Assembly: GCA_009801015.1 (NCBI GenBank)
Contig: VHZZ01001110.1
Span: 123,288-145,537 of the forward strand
Direction of reading: 5' to 3'
DNA length: 22,250 nucleotides
Source of the DNA: Silene noctiflora
Lineage: Eukaryota > Streptophyta > Magnoliopsida > Caryophyllales > Caryophyllaceae
Under the pieces are notes generated by a model. The model ran no database searches, had not been told where the DNA came from, and saw only the letters and a list, made by a program, of their open reading frames with translations. Within the stretch, counting starts at the first letter, position 1, and each line of letters opens with the position of its first letter. This document shows positions 1-8,572 of the stretch, piece after piece. The position numbers and the translations under genes were made by a program.

Positions 1-220
1 CATGGCAATTGTGAGGATAATCATGTAAAACCACATCCGAATGTTGCTTTATTGTACCTAAAACCGCTAAATAAAGTAGTGGAAATACGAGCTTACAGTA
101 TGCAAAGAGAATTGGTGTGCGACGATCGACCAGATATCTTATGTAGAGTGTTCAAGATCAAACTTGACTAATTGATAAGAGACTTCAAAAAAGGAAATCT
201 ATTTGGCCGCGTCCAGTCAA
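1..220 (+). pseudogene. Helitron Rep exon fragment with premature stop
   Basis: Frame 1 is open from the left edge to 220 except for a TAA at 169-171. The second half (about 121-220) matches the conserved Helitron segment just before the HUH domain (RPDI.CRVFKIKLD, then DFKKGNLFGRVQ). The first 100 bases translate without stops but I do not recognise them, so an exon boundary or rearrangement may lie there. The exon ends at base 220 in phase 1 before GTAAGC, and joins exactly in frame to the next exon at 376, which gives the expected Helitron order (RVQ.. then MYTVEFQKRGLPH). Confidence 0.7.
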
Positions 221-375
221 GTAAGCCTCTCAGCCAAATATTTTATCTTTCAAAAATCATTTGTTATGTGATAACATCCTTCCACTTTTTTATGCTTTCA
301 TTTATATAATTTGAAGATTTGTAGAAGTTAATTATATTGCAAAAAAGACTGACACATTTATTCTTTTCGCGGCAG
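221..375 (+). other. Intron in Helitron Rep gene
   Basis: GTAAGC donor at 221, CGGCAG acceptor ending at 375, AT-rich with a pyrimidine-rich 3' part. Removing these 155 bases joins a phase-1 exon end to the next exon and restores the conserved Helitron reading order across the junction. Confidence 0.65.
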
Positions 376-1556
376 TTATGTACACGGTGGAGTTTCAAAA
401 GCGTGGTTTACCTCACGTTCACATACTACTATTCTTACACCGGGATGATAAATTTCCAAGTGCTGATCATATTGAAAATATAATTTCGGCCGAGATACCT
501 GACAAGGGGAAAAATCCACGATTATACCAAGTCGTGACAGAGCTGATGGTGCATGGTCCATGTGGCAATGGTAAAAACAATTCCCCTTGTATGGAACATG
601 GAAAATGCTCAAAACACTTCCCAAATAAATTCAACCAGACAACGACAGTCGACGAAGAGGGTTACCCGGTGTATAGGAGAAGGAAGGACGGTCTGATTGT
701 TGTAAAGGGTGGAGTTGAATTTGACGATCGATATGTTGTTCCATACAATCCAAACCTACTCTTAAAATATCATGCACACATCAATGTCGAATGGTGCAAT
801 CAATCTCGATCTATCAAGTATTTATTTAAATATATTAACAAAGGATATGATCGGGTTAATGCGTCGTTCTCATCCGATGATGCCGATGAGCAAGACGAAA
901 TTAAGATGTACTATGATTGTCGATATGTTTCCGCATGTGAAGCTGCCTGGAGGATATTTGGGTTTGACATACATTATAGAACGCCGTCAGTTGAAAGATT
1001 AAATTTTCATCTTCCTGGAGAACAAAGTGTGGTGTACAACGAGTCTGAGTCACTTGATGTTGTTTTAGACAAGCGAACAGTTGATGAAACAATATTTCTA
1101 GCTTGGATGGAATGCAACAAAAATAATGAGGAAGCTAGACAATTGACTTATGCAGAATTCCCTAAGAAATTTGTTTGGAATCGGGAATTGCGGGAGTGGA
1201 CTCACGTAAAAAAGGTTATTCAATTGGTAGGATTTATCATGCTTCCCCATGATCGAGTGAAAGGTATTATTTGAGGACCTTACTAAATTATGTGAAAGGC
1301 CCAAAGTGTTATGAAGATATTAGAACAGTTGATGGTATCCCCTACCCCACTTTCAAGGATGCGTGTTACATGCGAGGATTACTTGATGATGATAAAGAGT
1401 ACATAGATGGCATAGAAGAGGCAAGTCGGTGGGGAACAGCAGGTTACCTCAGAAGCTTATTTGCAATGCTTTTAATTTCTGGCAGCGTATCAAGGCCGGA
1501 AGATGTGTGGGAGAAAACATGGAAGCTTTTGTCGGAGGACATTTTATACAAGCAGC
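376..1556 (+). pseudogene. Helitron Rep (HUH endonuclease) exon, frameshifted
   Basis: Open in one frame from 378 to a TGA at 1272-1274, with homology continuing in another frame from about 1213 to 1556. The catalytic histidine motif (GLPHVHIL, 405-428) and tyrosine motif (819-833) are both intact, so the Rep domain is complete in this exon. Near 1207-1212 a run of six A residues has apparently lost one A: before it the frame matches the family, after it the family match (GRIYH, YYLRTLLNYVKG, YEDIRTVDG, DACY.RGLLDDD) is in the frame of 1271. That second frame also has a TGA at 1250. The lesions make this a pseudogene; the conserved residues are otherwise little decayed. Confidence 0.85.
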
Positions 1557-1693
1557 GTAGATTTTTCCAGATTGAGGATAATTGTTTATTTCTATATGAA
1601 ATTACTTTAGACTATTGATCCTAAATAACAACTCAAATTATCATACATCTAAAACGATTTAATCTTACATAGATTTCTAACTCATGACACCAG
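1557..1693 (+). other. Probable second intron of Helitron gene
   Basis: The reading frame loses family resemblance after LSEDILYKQ (to 1555) and regains it at [13 protein letters not shown] (from 1696). A GTAGAT donor at 1557 and a CACCAG acceptor ending at 1693 remove 137 AT-rich bases and keep the frame (phase 1). The exact donor is less sure than in the first intron. Confidence 0.5.
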
Positions 1694-2145
1694 ATCTGCA
1701 ACTCAGTGAAGAGGAGATAAGAAACTACGCCTTGGCTGAACTGGAGACAATTCTTCAAAGAAACGGAAGCAGCCTTAGAAAGTTTCCATCAATGGATGTA
1801 CCAGACGAAGTTTTGATGAGAGATAGCGGTAATAGGTTGCTGGCACAGGAGTTGTCATATGACAAAGTCTCTTTGGCTGAAGAACACGCGAGACTCCTTC
1901 CATGCTTAACAGAGGAACAACGGTCGGTGTATGATAATATCATGTCTGCCATTGACAATGATCAAGGCGGTGTGTTCTTTGTTTATGGATACAGAGGTAC
2001 TGGGAAAACATTCTTATGGAGGACATTATGTTCTGCCATTCGATCAAAAGGAGAAATTGTTCTCCCAGTTGCTTCAAGTGGTATTGCTTCATTATTACTA
2101 CCAAACGGAATGACTGCGCATTCTAGGTTTGGCATTAAGCTTTAA
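1694..2145 (+). pseudogene. Helitron PIF1-like helicase N-terminal exon, truncated
   Basis: The frame covers the linker ([15 protein letters not shown]), the helicase start ([16 protein letters not shown]) and Walker A ([16 protein letters not shown]), followed by the conserved [10 protein letters not shown] and TAHSRF motifs, and stops at a TAA at 2143-2145. Walker B (DEAPM type) and the remaining PIF1 motifs are missing. GYRGTGKT carries Arg where the family usually has Gly. The 5.4-kb LTR element sits 15 bases past the stop, so truncation and insertion are separate events. Confidence 0.85.
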
Positions 2146-2159
2146 GCTTGTGTGGTATA

Positions 2160-2164
2160 TCGAT
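2160..2164. repeat. Target-site duplication of the chromovirus (left copy)
   Basis: TCGAT directly precedes the left LTR and is repeated exactly at 7605-7609 directly after the right LTR. Five bases is the usual integrase stagger of Ty3 elements. Confidence 0.95.
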
Positions 2165-2643
2165 TGATGCGATTAAGAAAAGAAATGCAAAAAGGGAAAA
2201 TTGGATAGTGATATTAGCTGTTCAATTACACGATTGATAGGCTAATAATTTAGCTAAAAACTGCAACAAGTATTTGCCTGGGTTCTTAACTCCTAAATAA
2301 GAAACAATTTCTGGTAATTATCATTCATGCCTTACCCTCCTAATGAGGCTCTTATTTATAACAAATCCTAGAATATTCCTTTTGCTAGGTGCATTGCATT
2401 TCCGGAAGATAAGCCTTGCTGTTAGAATTGCCTTGGCCTCCAAGCTTTTCTGTTGTGGATTTCTCACTGATATTCTCTGTATGTGCCACCTCATCTTCTT
2501 TCCCATGTGCTCCTCCTAACAAACTGGAGATTCCTTCCTTGGCTTGGTTACTTCCAATCATTTGGGCTGACTTGTTCAATTGCTGCACTGGCCCAATTTT
2601 TGAAAGCATGTACCCAGCCGCGCCAAGATGATCATTTGTATCA
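2165..2643 (-). repeat. 3' LTR of the chromovirus
   Basis: This copy of the 479-bp LTR is identical to 7126-7604 except at 2435. Read on the minus strand it starts TGATACAAATG and ends CGCATCA. It contains the last ~85 codons and the TAG stop (2385-2387) of the polyprotein and a TATA-like box at 2353-2360. Confidence 0.97.
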
Positions 2644-5600
2644 TTACCCTCCGCTTGAGATGATCCTTGACCCCAAGGATCAAATGTAGGATACTGTTGC
2701 TGTAGGTCATACAAGAATTCCCATGTAGCATCTTCAAGAGAGGAGTTGTTCCATTTGACCAGTACTTTGGTGGCGTTCACCCTTCCCCTTTTCACTGATT
2801 TCCGTCCTAGCACTAGTTCAGGCTCCATTGATGGGGTATCATTTCCTGGAGGTGGAGTGGCATCAGGTAGAGCACCCTGATGTAGCTTTAGTAGTGAGAC
2901 ATGAAATGTAGGGTGGATTTTAGAACCCTGGGGCAGTTCCAGTTTATAGGCTACATTACCAATTCGTTTCAGCACCTTGTAAGGACCAAAGAACCTCTTT
3001 GCTAATTTTTGATTGCTTCTAGCATTTACTGTTTGTTGTCTGTAGGGCTGCAGCTTTAAATAGACATAATCTCCCTCCTGAAATTGTCTGTCACTTCTTT
3101 TTTTGTTCGCTTGTTGCTGCATCCTGTTTTGAGCACGAGCTAGGTTCATTCTGATTAGCTGTAGGGCCTCTTCTCTGTCAATCAAAGTTCTGTCCACCGA
3201 GTCCACCTTACTTTCACCAGTCATGTAAGGTAGGTGTAAGGGAGGAGGTTGGCCATAGAGGACTTCAAATGGTGTTGCCTTGAGGCTGCTGTGATAGGTG
3301 GTGTTGTACCAGAATTCAGCTGAAGGCAACCATTTACACCAGTCACTAGGTGTGTCAGAACAGAAACATCTCAGATATGTCTCTAAGCATCTGTTAAGGA
3401 CTTCAGTCTGTCCATCAGATTGGGGATGGTAGGAGGAGCTAAGGTTTAAGTCTACCCCATGTATAGAGAAGAGTTCTTGCCAAAAATTACTTAGGAATAT
3501 GGAGTCCCTATCAGTAACAATGCTTTTGGGCATGCCATGTAATTTGTAGATTTGATCAAAGTAGGCCTGAGCCACCACAGAAGCTGAGTATGGGTGTTTT
3601 AAAGGGATGAAATGTGCTGATTTGCTAAGTCTGTCTACCACCACTAGTATTGAATCCATCCCCATAGACTTGGGTAATCCATCAATAAAGTCCATGCTAA
3701 TATCCGTCCACACTGTTTCAGGAATGGGGAGTGGTTGTAGCTTCCCTGGTGAGGCTACTGTCTCATATTTGCACTGCTGACAGGTGAGACATTGCTGTAT
3801 GTGGTGTTGTACATCTCTCTTCATGCCTTTCCAATAGAATTTTTGTTTTAGTCTTTGATAGGTGGCCTCAATTCCAGAATGACCAGATTGCAGTGTATTG
3901 TGCATAATAGCAAGGAGTTTCTGTTGTAACCCTTCATGATTACCAACAACAAACCTCCCCTTCCTTTTAAGTTGCTCACCCCTCCAAGTGAAGTCTTTGT
4001 GTGACTGTGGGTCTCTTTTTAAATCTTCTATTATTGATTTCAAGTGTGGGTCATGTTCCCAAGAAGACTGTAATGATGCATATAGATCAGTACTTAAATT
4101 ACTGATATATATTTGAGATAATTCTGAGCTGTGCACCCTTGATAAAGCGTCTGCTGCTATATTCTCCTTCCCTTTCTTATAAGTTATAGTATAGTCATAC
4201 CCAAGCAATTTTGCCAGCCACTTTTGCTGAATGGGGGTGGTGATTCTTTGCTCCAACAGGTACTTCAGACTCTGATGGTCTGTCTTAATGGTGAATTGCC
4301 TATCAGCCAGATACTGGCTCCACTTGGATACTGCCAGTATGATAGCAAGAAGCTCTCTCTCATAAATTGACAAGGCTTGATGCCTAGGAGAAAGAGCTTT
4401 GCTGATAAAAGCTATGGGGTGGTGCTGCTGCATCAGGACTGCACCTATTCCTTCTCCTGAAGCATCTGTCTCGACCACAAATGGTAGGGAAAAATTTGGT
4501 AATGCCAAGACTGGGGTTGTGGTCATGGCCAACTTCAATTTTTCAAAAGCTTTGCTGGCCTCATTGTTCCAATGAAAGGAGTTCTTCCTGAGCAGCATGG
4601 TGAGTGGTTTAGTAATTATCCCATAGTTCCTGATAAACCTTCTATAATATCCTGTAAGTCCCAAGAATCCCCTGAGTTTTTTAATGGTTTTGGGAATTGG
4701 CCATTCTCTTACAGCAGCTATTTTAGAAGGTTCTGTAGCCACCCCATTCCTGGAAATTAAGTGCCCTAGGTACTCCAACTCCTTAGCTCCAAAACAACAT
4801 TTTGATGGTTTAGCATAAAGCTGATTTAGCCTCATCAAGTTGAGTATGACCTCTACATGCTCCAAATGTGCCTCCCAATTAGGGCTGTATATCAAGATAT
4901 CATCAAAAAATACCAGGACAAATTTTCTCAAATAATCTTGAAATACCCTATTCATCAAGCTCTGGAATGTTGAGGGTGCATTTGTAAGCCCAAAAGGCAT
5001 GACAAGGTACTCAAAGTGGCCATGGTGGGTTCTAAATGCAGTCTTGTATATGTCTTTAGGCTCCATTCTAAGTTGATGAAACCCAGCCCGTAAATCAATT
5101 TTTGAATAATACTTGGACCCGTGTAGTTCATCTAGCAATTCTTCTATCAAGGGAATTGGGAATTTATCCTTGATGGTTTGTTTGTTTAATTCCCTGTAAT
5201 CTACGCACATTCTCCAGGATCCATCTTTCTTCTTTACCAAAATTACTGGTGAGGCATAAGGGCTGGTACTGTGCTTGATCACCCCATTCTTCAAGAGTTC
5301 CTGCACCATGGTTTCAATTACATCCTTCTGCAACATTGGGCACTTATAGGGCCTGATGTTGACTGGTTCAGCATCATTTTTTAGTAAGATTCTGTGGTTG
5401 TGACCCTCTCTCAAAGGAGGCAATCCCTTTGGCTCCTTGAAGACATCCTGAAACTGATCCAACACCTTGATCATTTCTGGATGTGTGGTCTCTACAGGAG
5501 TCACTTGAAGGGCAAAGAATTCAACCCCTTGGTGCTGTTGCTGCATTACTGCCAGCTGGGCACTCTCCTGCAGTGCCTTCCCCATATACTTCAAGGAGGG

Positions 5601-6980
5601 TGATTTGAGCTTAGATGGGTTTGCTCCTTTAACCATTACTTTGCTCCCTTCATGATAAAACTCCATTGTTAAATTCTTGAAATCCCAAGTGATAGGACCA
5701 AGAGTCTCTAGCCATTGAATTCCCAACACAGCATCACATCCTCCTAAGGGTATGGCAAAAAACTCTGCTTCAAAAGTTATTGATCTTATTTTCCAAGACA
5801 TGCCTTGTGTTCTATGGGAACAAAGCAGCTTCCCTCCATTGGCAACAGAAATGTGAAAGGGTTCAATAGGAACCAAGGTTATGCCAAGTCTTTCTGCTAT
5901 CCCCTCATCAATGAAATTGTGAGTACTCCCACTGTCTACTAGTATGCTCAGCACCTTTCTCCCCACCTGCCCTGGTATTCTCATGGTCTGGCAGTGGGTT
6001 TGGCCTGCTAAGGCATACACAGAGATCTGGGCAAACTCTCCTTGCTCTTCTTCCTCTATCACTCCTTCTTCCTCCTTTTCTTCCTCATCAGGCTCATCAG
6101 TTTCCAAGACATATAACTGTTTTTTACTCTGACAAATATGTTGGGGGGTATATTTTTCTCCACATTTAAAACACAGTCCCTTCAGTCTCCTTTCCTCATA
6201 TTCAGCATTTGCATTTCTATATCTGGGCACATTCAGGGGTTGTTTTAGTGGTGTATTTTGAGAGTTTGATGAATGAAATGGTCCATTTGGGGTATTGTTT
6301 GTGAATGGCTTTGTTGTGGGTTTAGAAAAAGGAGGTTTGTATGAGTATGGGGAATGGGTGTTGTTTCTGTAAGGTTTTTCATTGAGTGACAGGGATGTTT
6401 CTTGGAGTTTAGCTAGGCCATAAGCCTCCTGTATAGTCTTAGGTTTCAGCATTTTGACCATAACAGAGATTTTATCATCTAGGCCAGATAAGAAGCAACT
6501 CAAGGCGTAATTAGGCTGTAGGGATAGTTTGCTTATGATTATGTCAAACTCATCATGGTATTTTTGCACAGTAGTGGTCTGTTTTAGACTAAGCAGTTCA
6601 GACATGGGGTCCTCATAAGCATCACCAAATCTAGCCTTAATTGCTAAAGAATACTCCCCCCATCCCAAGGGTACAATAGAGGTCCTGTTTTTAGTAAATG
6701 CTTGATGCCAAGCAAGGGCCTTTGATTCTAAGTGTACAGATGCAACGATAACTTTCATGACATCATCTACCACATCCACAGTAAAATATTGTTCACACTT
6801 AAAAAGCCAGCTATCAACATCATTACCATTAAAATAAGGGAATTTAATTTTTGGTTTATTCATGCTATTGAAATGAGAATTATTACCCTGTTGAGACCTC
6901 TCCAAAGCCATAGTAGCCACCTGCTGAGAAAGGGCAGCAACTTGCTCCTTCAGCTGTTGTACCTCTGGACTTTCTCCCAT
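2385..6980 (-). CDS. gag-pol: Gag-Pol polyprotein of Ty3 chromovirus (1531 aa)
   Basis: A single frame encodes all retrotransposition proteins. Approximate residues from the first ATG (6980): Gag core 57-195; zinc knuckle C270, C273, H281, C283 (a variant spacing common in plant Ty3 Gags); acidic Glu-rich stretch near 295-315; aspartic protease with DSG at 349-351; reverse transcriptase with FDD at 692-694; RNase H with D839, E876, D901; integrase zinc finger H1027, H1034, C1064, C1067 and D,D-35-E catalytic triad D1097, D1157, E1193; chromodomain-like segment 1388-1434 (VLVKW...DATWE). No catalytic residue is missing. The frame is open for 48 more codons upstream to the primer site but has no ATG there, so 6980 is the best start. 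It ends at a TAG inside the 3' LTR, giving an unrecognised hydrophilic tail of about 85 residues (1447-1531). Gag and Pol share one frame, so no frameshift is needed. Confidence 0.95.
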   Translation of the reverse strand: MGESPEVQQLKEQVAALSQQVATMALERSQQGNNSHFNSMNKPKIKFPYFNGNDVDSWLFKCEQYFTVDVVDDVMKVIVASVHLESKALAWHQAFTKNRTSIVPLGWGEYSLAIKARFGDAYEDPMSELLSLKQTTTVQKYHDEFDIIISKLSLQPNYALSCFLSGLDDKISVMVKMLKPKTIQEAYGLAKLQETSLSLNEKPYRNNTHSPYSYKPPFSKPTTKPFTNNTPNGPFHSSNSQNTPLKQPLNVPRYRNANAEYEERRLKGLCFKCGEKYTPQHICQSKKQLYVLETDEPDEEEKEEEGVIEEEEQGEFAQISVYALAGQTHCQTMRIPGQVGRKVLSILVDSGSTHNFIDEGIAERLGITLVPIEPFHISVANGGKLLCSHRTQGMSWKIRSITFEAEFFAIPLGGCDAVLGIQWLETLGPITWDFKNLTMEFYHEGSKVMVKGANPSKLKSPSLKYMGKALQESAQLAVMQQQHQGVEFFALQVTPVETTHPEMIKVLDQFQDVFKEPKGLPPLREGHNHRILLKNDAEPVNIRPYKCPMLQKDVIETMVQELLKNGVIKHSTSPYASPVILVKKKDGSWRMCVDYRELNKQTIKDKFPIPLIEELLDELHGSKYYSKIDLRAGFHQLRMEPKDIYKTAFRTHHGHFEYLVMPFGLTNAPSTFQSLMNRVFQDYLRKFVLVFFDDILIYSPNWEAHLEHVEVILNLMRLNQLYAKPSKCCFGAKELEYLGHLISRNGVATEPSKIAAVREWPIPKTIKKLRGFLGLTGYYRRFIRNYGIITKPLTMLLRKNSFHWNNEASKAFEKLKLAMTTTPVLALPNFSLPFVVETDASGEGIGAVLMQQHHPIAFISKALSPRHQALSIYERELLAIILAVSKWSQYLADRQFTIKTDHQSLKYLLEQRITTPIQQKWLAKLLGYDYTITYKKGKENIAADALSRVHSSELSQIYISNLSTDLYASLQSSWEHDPHLKSIIEDLKRDPQSHKDFTWRGEQLKRKGRFVVGNHEGLQQKLLAIMHNTLQSGHSGIEATYQRLKQKFYWKGMKRDVQHHIQQCLTCQQCKYETVASPGKLQPLPIPETVWTDISMDFIDGLPKSMGMDSILVVVDRLSKSAHFIPLKHPYSASVVAQAYFDQIYKLHGMPKSIVTDRDSIFLSNFWQELFSIHGVDLNLSSSYHPQSDGQTEVLNRCLETYLRCFCSDTPSDWCKWLPSAEFWYNTTYHSSLKATPFEVLYGQPPPLHLPYMTGESKVDSVDRTLIDREEALQLIRMNLARAQNRMQQQANKKRSDRQFQEGDYVYLKLQPYRQQTVNARSNQKLAKRFFGPYKVLKRIGNVAYKLELPQGSKIHPTFHVSLLKLHQGALPDATPPPGNDTPSMEPELVLGRKSVKRGRVNATKVLVKWNNSSLEDATWEFLYDLQQQYPTFDPWGQGSSQAEGNDTNDHLGAAGYMLSKIGPVQQLNKSAQMIGSNQAKEGISSLLGGAHGKEDEVAHTENISEKSTTEKLGGQGNSNSKAYLPEMQCT
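2644..2656 (-). other. Polypurine tract
   Basis: AAGCGGAGGGTAA on the minus strand directly abuts the 3' LTR start, the position where plus-strand cDNA priming occurs. The tract is imperfect (one C and one T). It lies inside the coding frame, because gag-pol continues through it into the LTR. Confidence 0.7.
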
Positions 6981-7111
6981 GTTTCCTGGATTACCCCTTT
7001 TATTTCTAGGCCTAGCAATTTTTTTTGTTTTTTGATGGTGAAACGTAAAGATAAGAATAATAAAGTTTTTTGTTTTCTGGAATTGTGGACACAGATCCAA
7101 GGATAAAACTT

Positions 7112-7123
7112 GCTCTGATACCA
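7112..7123 (-). other. Primer binding site, tRNA-iMet
   Basis: TGGTATCAGAGC on the minus strand is complementary to the 3' end of plant initiator tRNA-Met (GCTCTGATACCA), two bases from the end of the 5' LTR. It primes minus-strand cDNA synthesis. Confidence 0.93.
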
Positions 7124-7125
7124 AA

Positions 7126-7604
7126 TGATGCGATTAAGAAAAGAAATGCAAAAAGGGAAAATTGGATAGTGATATTAGCTGTTCAATTACACGATTGATA
7201 GGCTAATAATTTAGCTAAAAACTGCAACAAGTATTTGCCTGGGTTCTTAACTCCTAAATAAGAAACAATTTCTGGTAATTATCATTCATGCCTTACCCTC
7301 CTAATGAGGCTCTTATTTATAACAAATCCTAGAATATTCCTTTTGCTAGGTGCATTGCATTTCCGGAAGATAAGCCTTGCTGTTAGAATTGCCTTTGCCT
7401 CCAAGCTTTTCTGTTGTGGATTTCTCACTGATATTCTCTGTATGTGCCACCTCATCTTCTTTCCCATGTGCTCCTCCTAACAAACTGGAGATTCCTTCCT
7501 TGGCTTGGTTACTTCCAATCATTTGGGCTGACTTGTTCAATTGCTGCACTGGCCCAATTTTTGAAAGCATGTACCCAGCCGCGCCAAGATGATCATTTGT
7601 ATCA
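7126..7604 (-). repeat. 5' LTR of the chromovirus (promoter LTR)
   Basis: This 479-bp copy is adjacent to the primer binding site, so it is the transcribing LTR. A TATAAATA box lies at 7314-7321 on the minus strand, placing the U3-R border roughly at 7280-7290. The polyprotein tail present in the other LTR is also readable here (down to about 7346) but has no upstream coding context, so it is not a gene in this copy. Confidence 0.97.
7314..7321 (-). promoter_or_regulatory. TATA box in the 5' LTR
   Basis: TATAAATA on the minus strand, about 283 bases into the LTR, upstream of the primer site in the direction of transcription. It is the best TATA match I saw in the LTR; no transcription start can be read from the sequence. 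Confidence 0.5.
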
Positions 7605-7609
7605 TCGAT
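7605..7609. repeat. Target-site duplication of the chromovirus (right copy)
   Basis: TCGAT, identical to 2160-2164. Confidence 0.95.
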
Positions 7610-8232
7610 ACTCAAAGCTCTTAATTAGCTCTAACTATTTACCGATGTATCAACATTCTAATTTGTCCTGCTTTCATTTTAATTTTTCCTGCTTGTTGAA
7701 TAAGATGTATTTTTTATATAGTCTAATCAGGTTTATGATTAGGTTTCGAATTTTATGGTGGATCGGGTGCGGATTTGAATAAAAATATGCTGGATTCGTA
7801 TTGATTTTAAAGTTTTGGACATGGATTGGATTTGGATATGGATTGATGATCCAATAAGTAAGTGGATCGGTTTTGGATCTCACAAAATCCAATCCAACCC
7901 AGATACATTGTTATTATGGAGACGTGAGGCGGTTGGGAGATCGTCTCACGCTCGGGTCGCATCTTGGGGTTTCCCACCCCAAGAGGAATGTGCACATTAA
8001 TGGCTTGAGTTATGGAGGGACACGTGCGGTTGAGTCACGTCATCTGGCAGGGGATCCAAGTCGCTCTCGGGCCCGGTACCACCGGTGTATCAGCAGTACC
8101 TTTTCACAGGCTGCGATCCGGCTGTTTTGGTGGGCGGTGCTGCGGTGCCATCACCAGGTTGTGGGTACCGTAGGTGTGTTCCTGGTATGAGAGTAATTGG
8201 TAAGCACGACACTATCACATTCACATCATCAT
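7610..8232. other. Unassigned intergenic sequence with GC-richer patch
   Basis: 7610-7910 is AT-rich, with a low-complexity GGATTTGGATATGGATT-type stretch at about 7740-7900. From about 7915 to 8195 the base composition rises sharply in G+C, with a local inverted motif (GAGACGTGAG and CGTCTCACG, about 7919-7951). Reading frames through the patch give no family I know. It may be a fragment of a further mobile element; I cannot name it. Confidence 0.4.
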
Positions 8233-8241
8233 ATATTCTAT

Positions 8242-8468
8242 CGCAAATTCTTATTTCAGACGGGCTATTTCTGGTTTGAAATAAGACGGACCAGATATAG
8301 TCATTTTACAATAAAATGTTTCTATTTTCTGATAAAATGTTACCATCATTTACAGGGTAAAAATTGACAATTTCAGTTATAACATTTTGTTATTAAATAG
8401 TTACATTTTATTACAAAATGGTGACATTTGGTCCATTTTATTCAGACCGTTTGAAGAAAGACTTATTG
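8242..8468. mobile_element. MITE, Mutator-like, 227 bp
   Basis: The segment folds back on itself: the left half (for example GGACCA, CATTTTAC, AATAAAATGT) is matched by the reverse complement of the right half (GGACCA, CATTTTGT, AATAAAATGT) over about 100 bases with gaps. The ends, CGCAAATTCTTATTTCAGACGG and the complement of the right end, agree at about 15 of 23 positions. The flanks carry a perfect 9-bp direct repeat, ATATTCTAT, at 8233-8241 and 8469-8477; nine bases is the Mutator target duplication length. It has no coding capacity. The flank is AT-rich, so the 9-mer alone would be weak evidence. Confidence 0.65.
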
Positions 8469-8572
8469 ATATTCTATATAGTTAATAGCTGATATATTTT
8501 CCTAAAAAAATAGCTGATATATATTTTTATGATATAGGAGACCAAGCTAAGTAACATCTAGCAAATTAAATA

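Larger units (their letters stand above)
1..2159 (+). mobile_element. Helitron remnant (Rep/helicase gene region), 5' end outside window
   Basis: The segment reads as a spliced Helitron RepHel gene: HUH endonuclease motif (HVH at 414-422), the two-tyrosine motif (YLFKY, tyrosine codons at 819 and 831) and a PIF1-type helicase Walker A box (GYRGTGKT, 1987-2010). Helitrons move by rolling-circle replication using this protein. The copy is dead: an in-frame stop at 169, a one-base frameshift near 1207-1212, a TGA at 1250 in the restored frame, and loss of all helicase motifs after Walker A. Neither Helitron terminus (5' TC, 3' hairpin plus CTRR) was identified. The right edge is set by the LTR retrotransposon target site; sequence beyond that element (7610 on) does not continue the helicase recognisably, so the Helitron was probably already truncated. 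Confidence 0.85.
2165..7604 (-). mobile_element. Complete Ty3 chromovirus LTR retrotransposon, 5440 bp
   Basis: All parts of an autonomous element are visible: two 479-bp LTRs with TG...CA ends, TCGAT target duplication, a 12-base primer site for initiator tRNA-Met two bases inside the 5' LTR (7112-7123), a polypurine tract beside the 3' LTR, and a single gag-pol frame without internal stop. The order protease, reverse transcriptase, RNase H, integrase and a terminal chromodomain-like segment define a Ty3 chromovirus; small size and short LTRs suggest the Reina branch, but that needs an RT tree. Only one base differs between the LTRs (G at 2435, T at 7396), so insertion was recent. It lies antisense to, and inside, an older Helitron. 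Confidence 0.97.

Noticed and set aside
4572..7106. Plus-strand frames opposite gag-pol
   Set aside because: Shadows of the minus-strand polyprotein; no family signature.
6981..7124. Gag-Pol start at 7124 (1579 residues)
   Set aside because: The codon at 7124 is TTG and lies in the primer binding site; the first ATG is at 6980.
7346..7615. Separate 89-residue minus-strand gene in the right LTR
   Set aside because: It is the polyprotein tail copied in the second LTR, with no upstream coding context.
7610..7700. Continuation of the Helitron helicase beyond the retroelement
   Set aside because: Joining 2164 to 7610 did not give the expected helicase motifs in any frame I read.
7815..8279. Short overlapping plus-strand frames
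   Set aside because: Low-complexity or GC-patch translations with no family resemblance.
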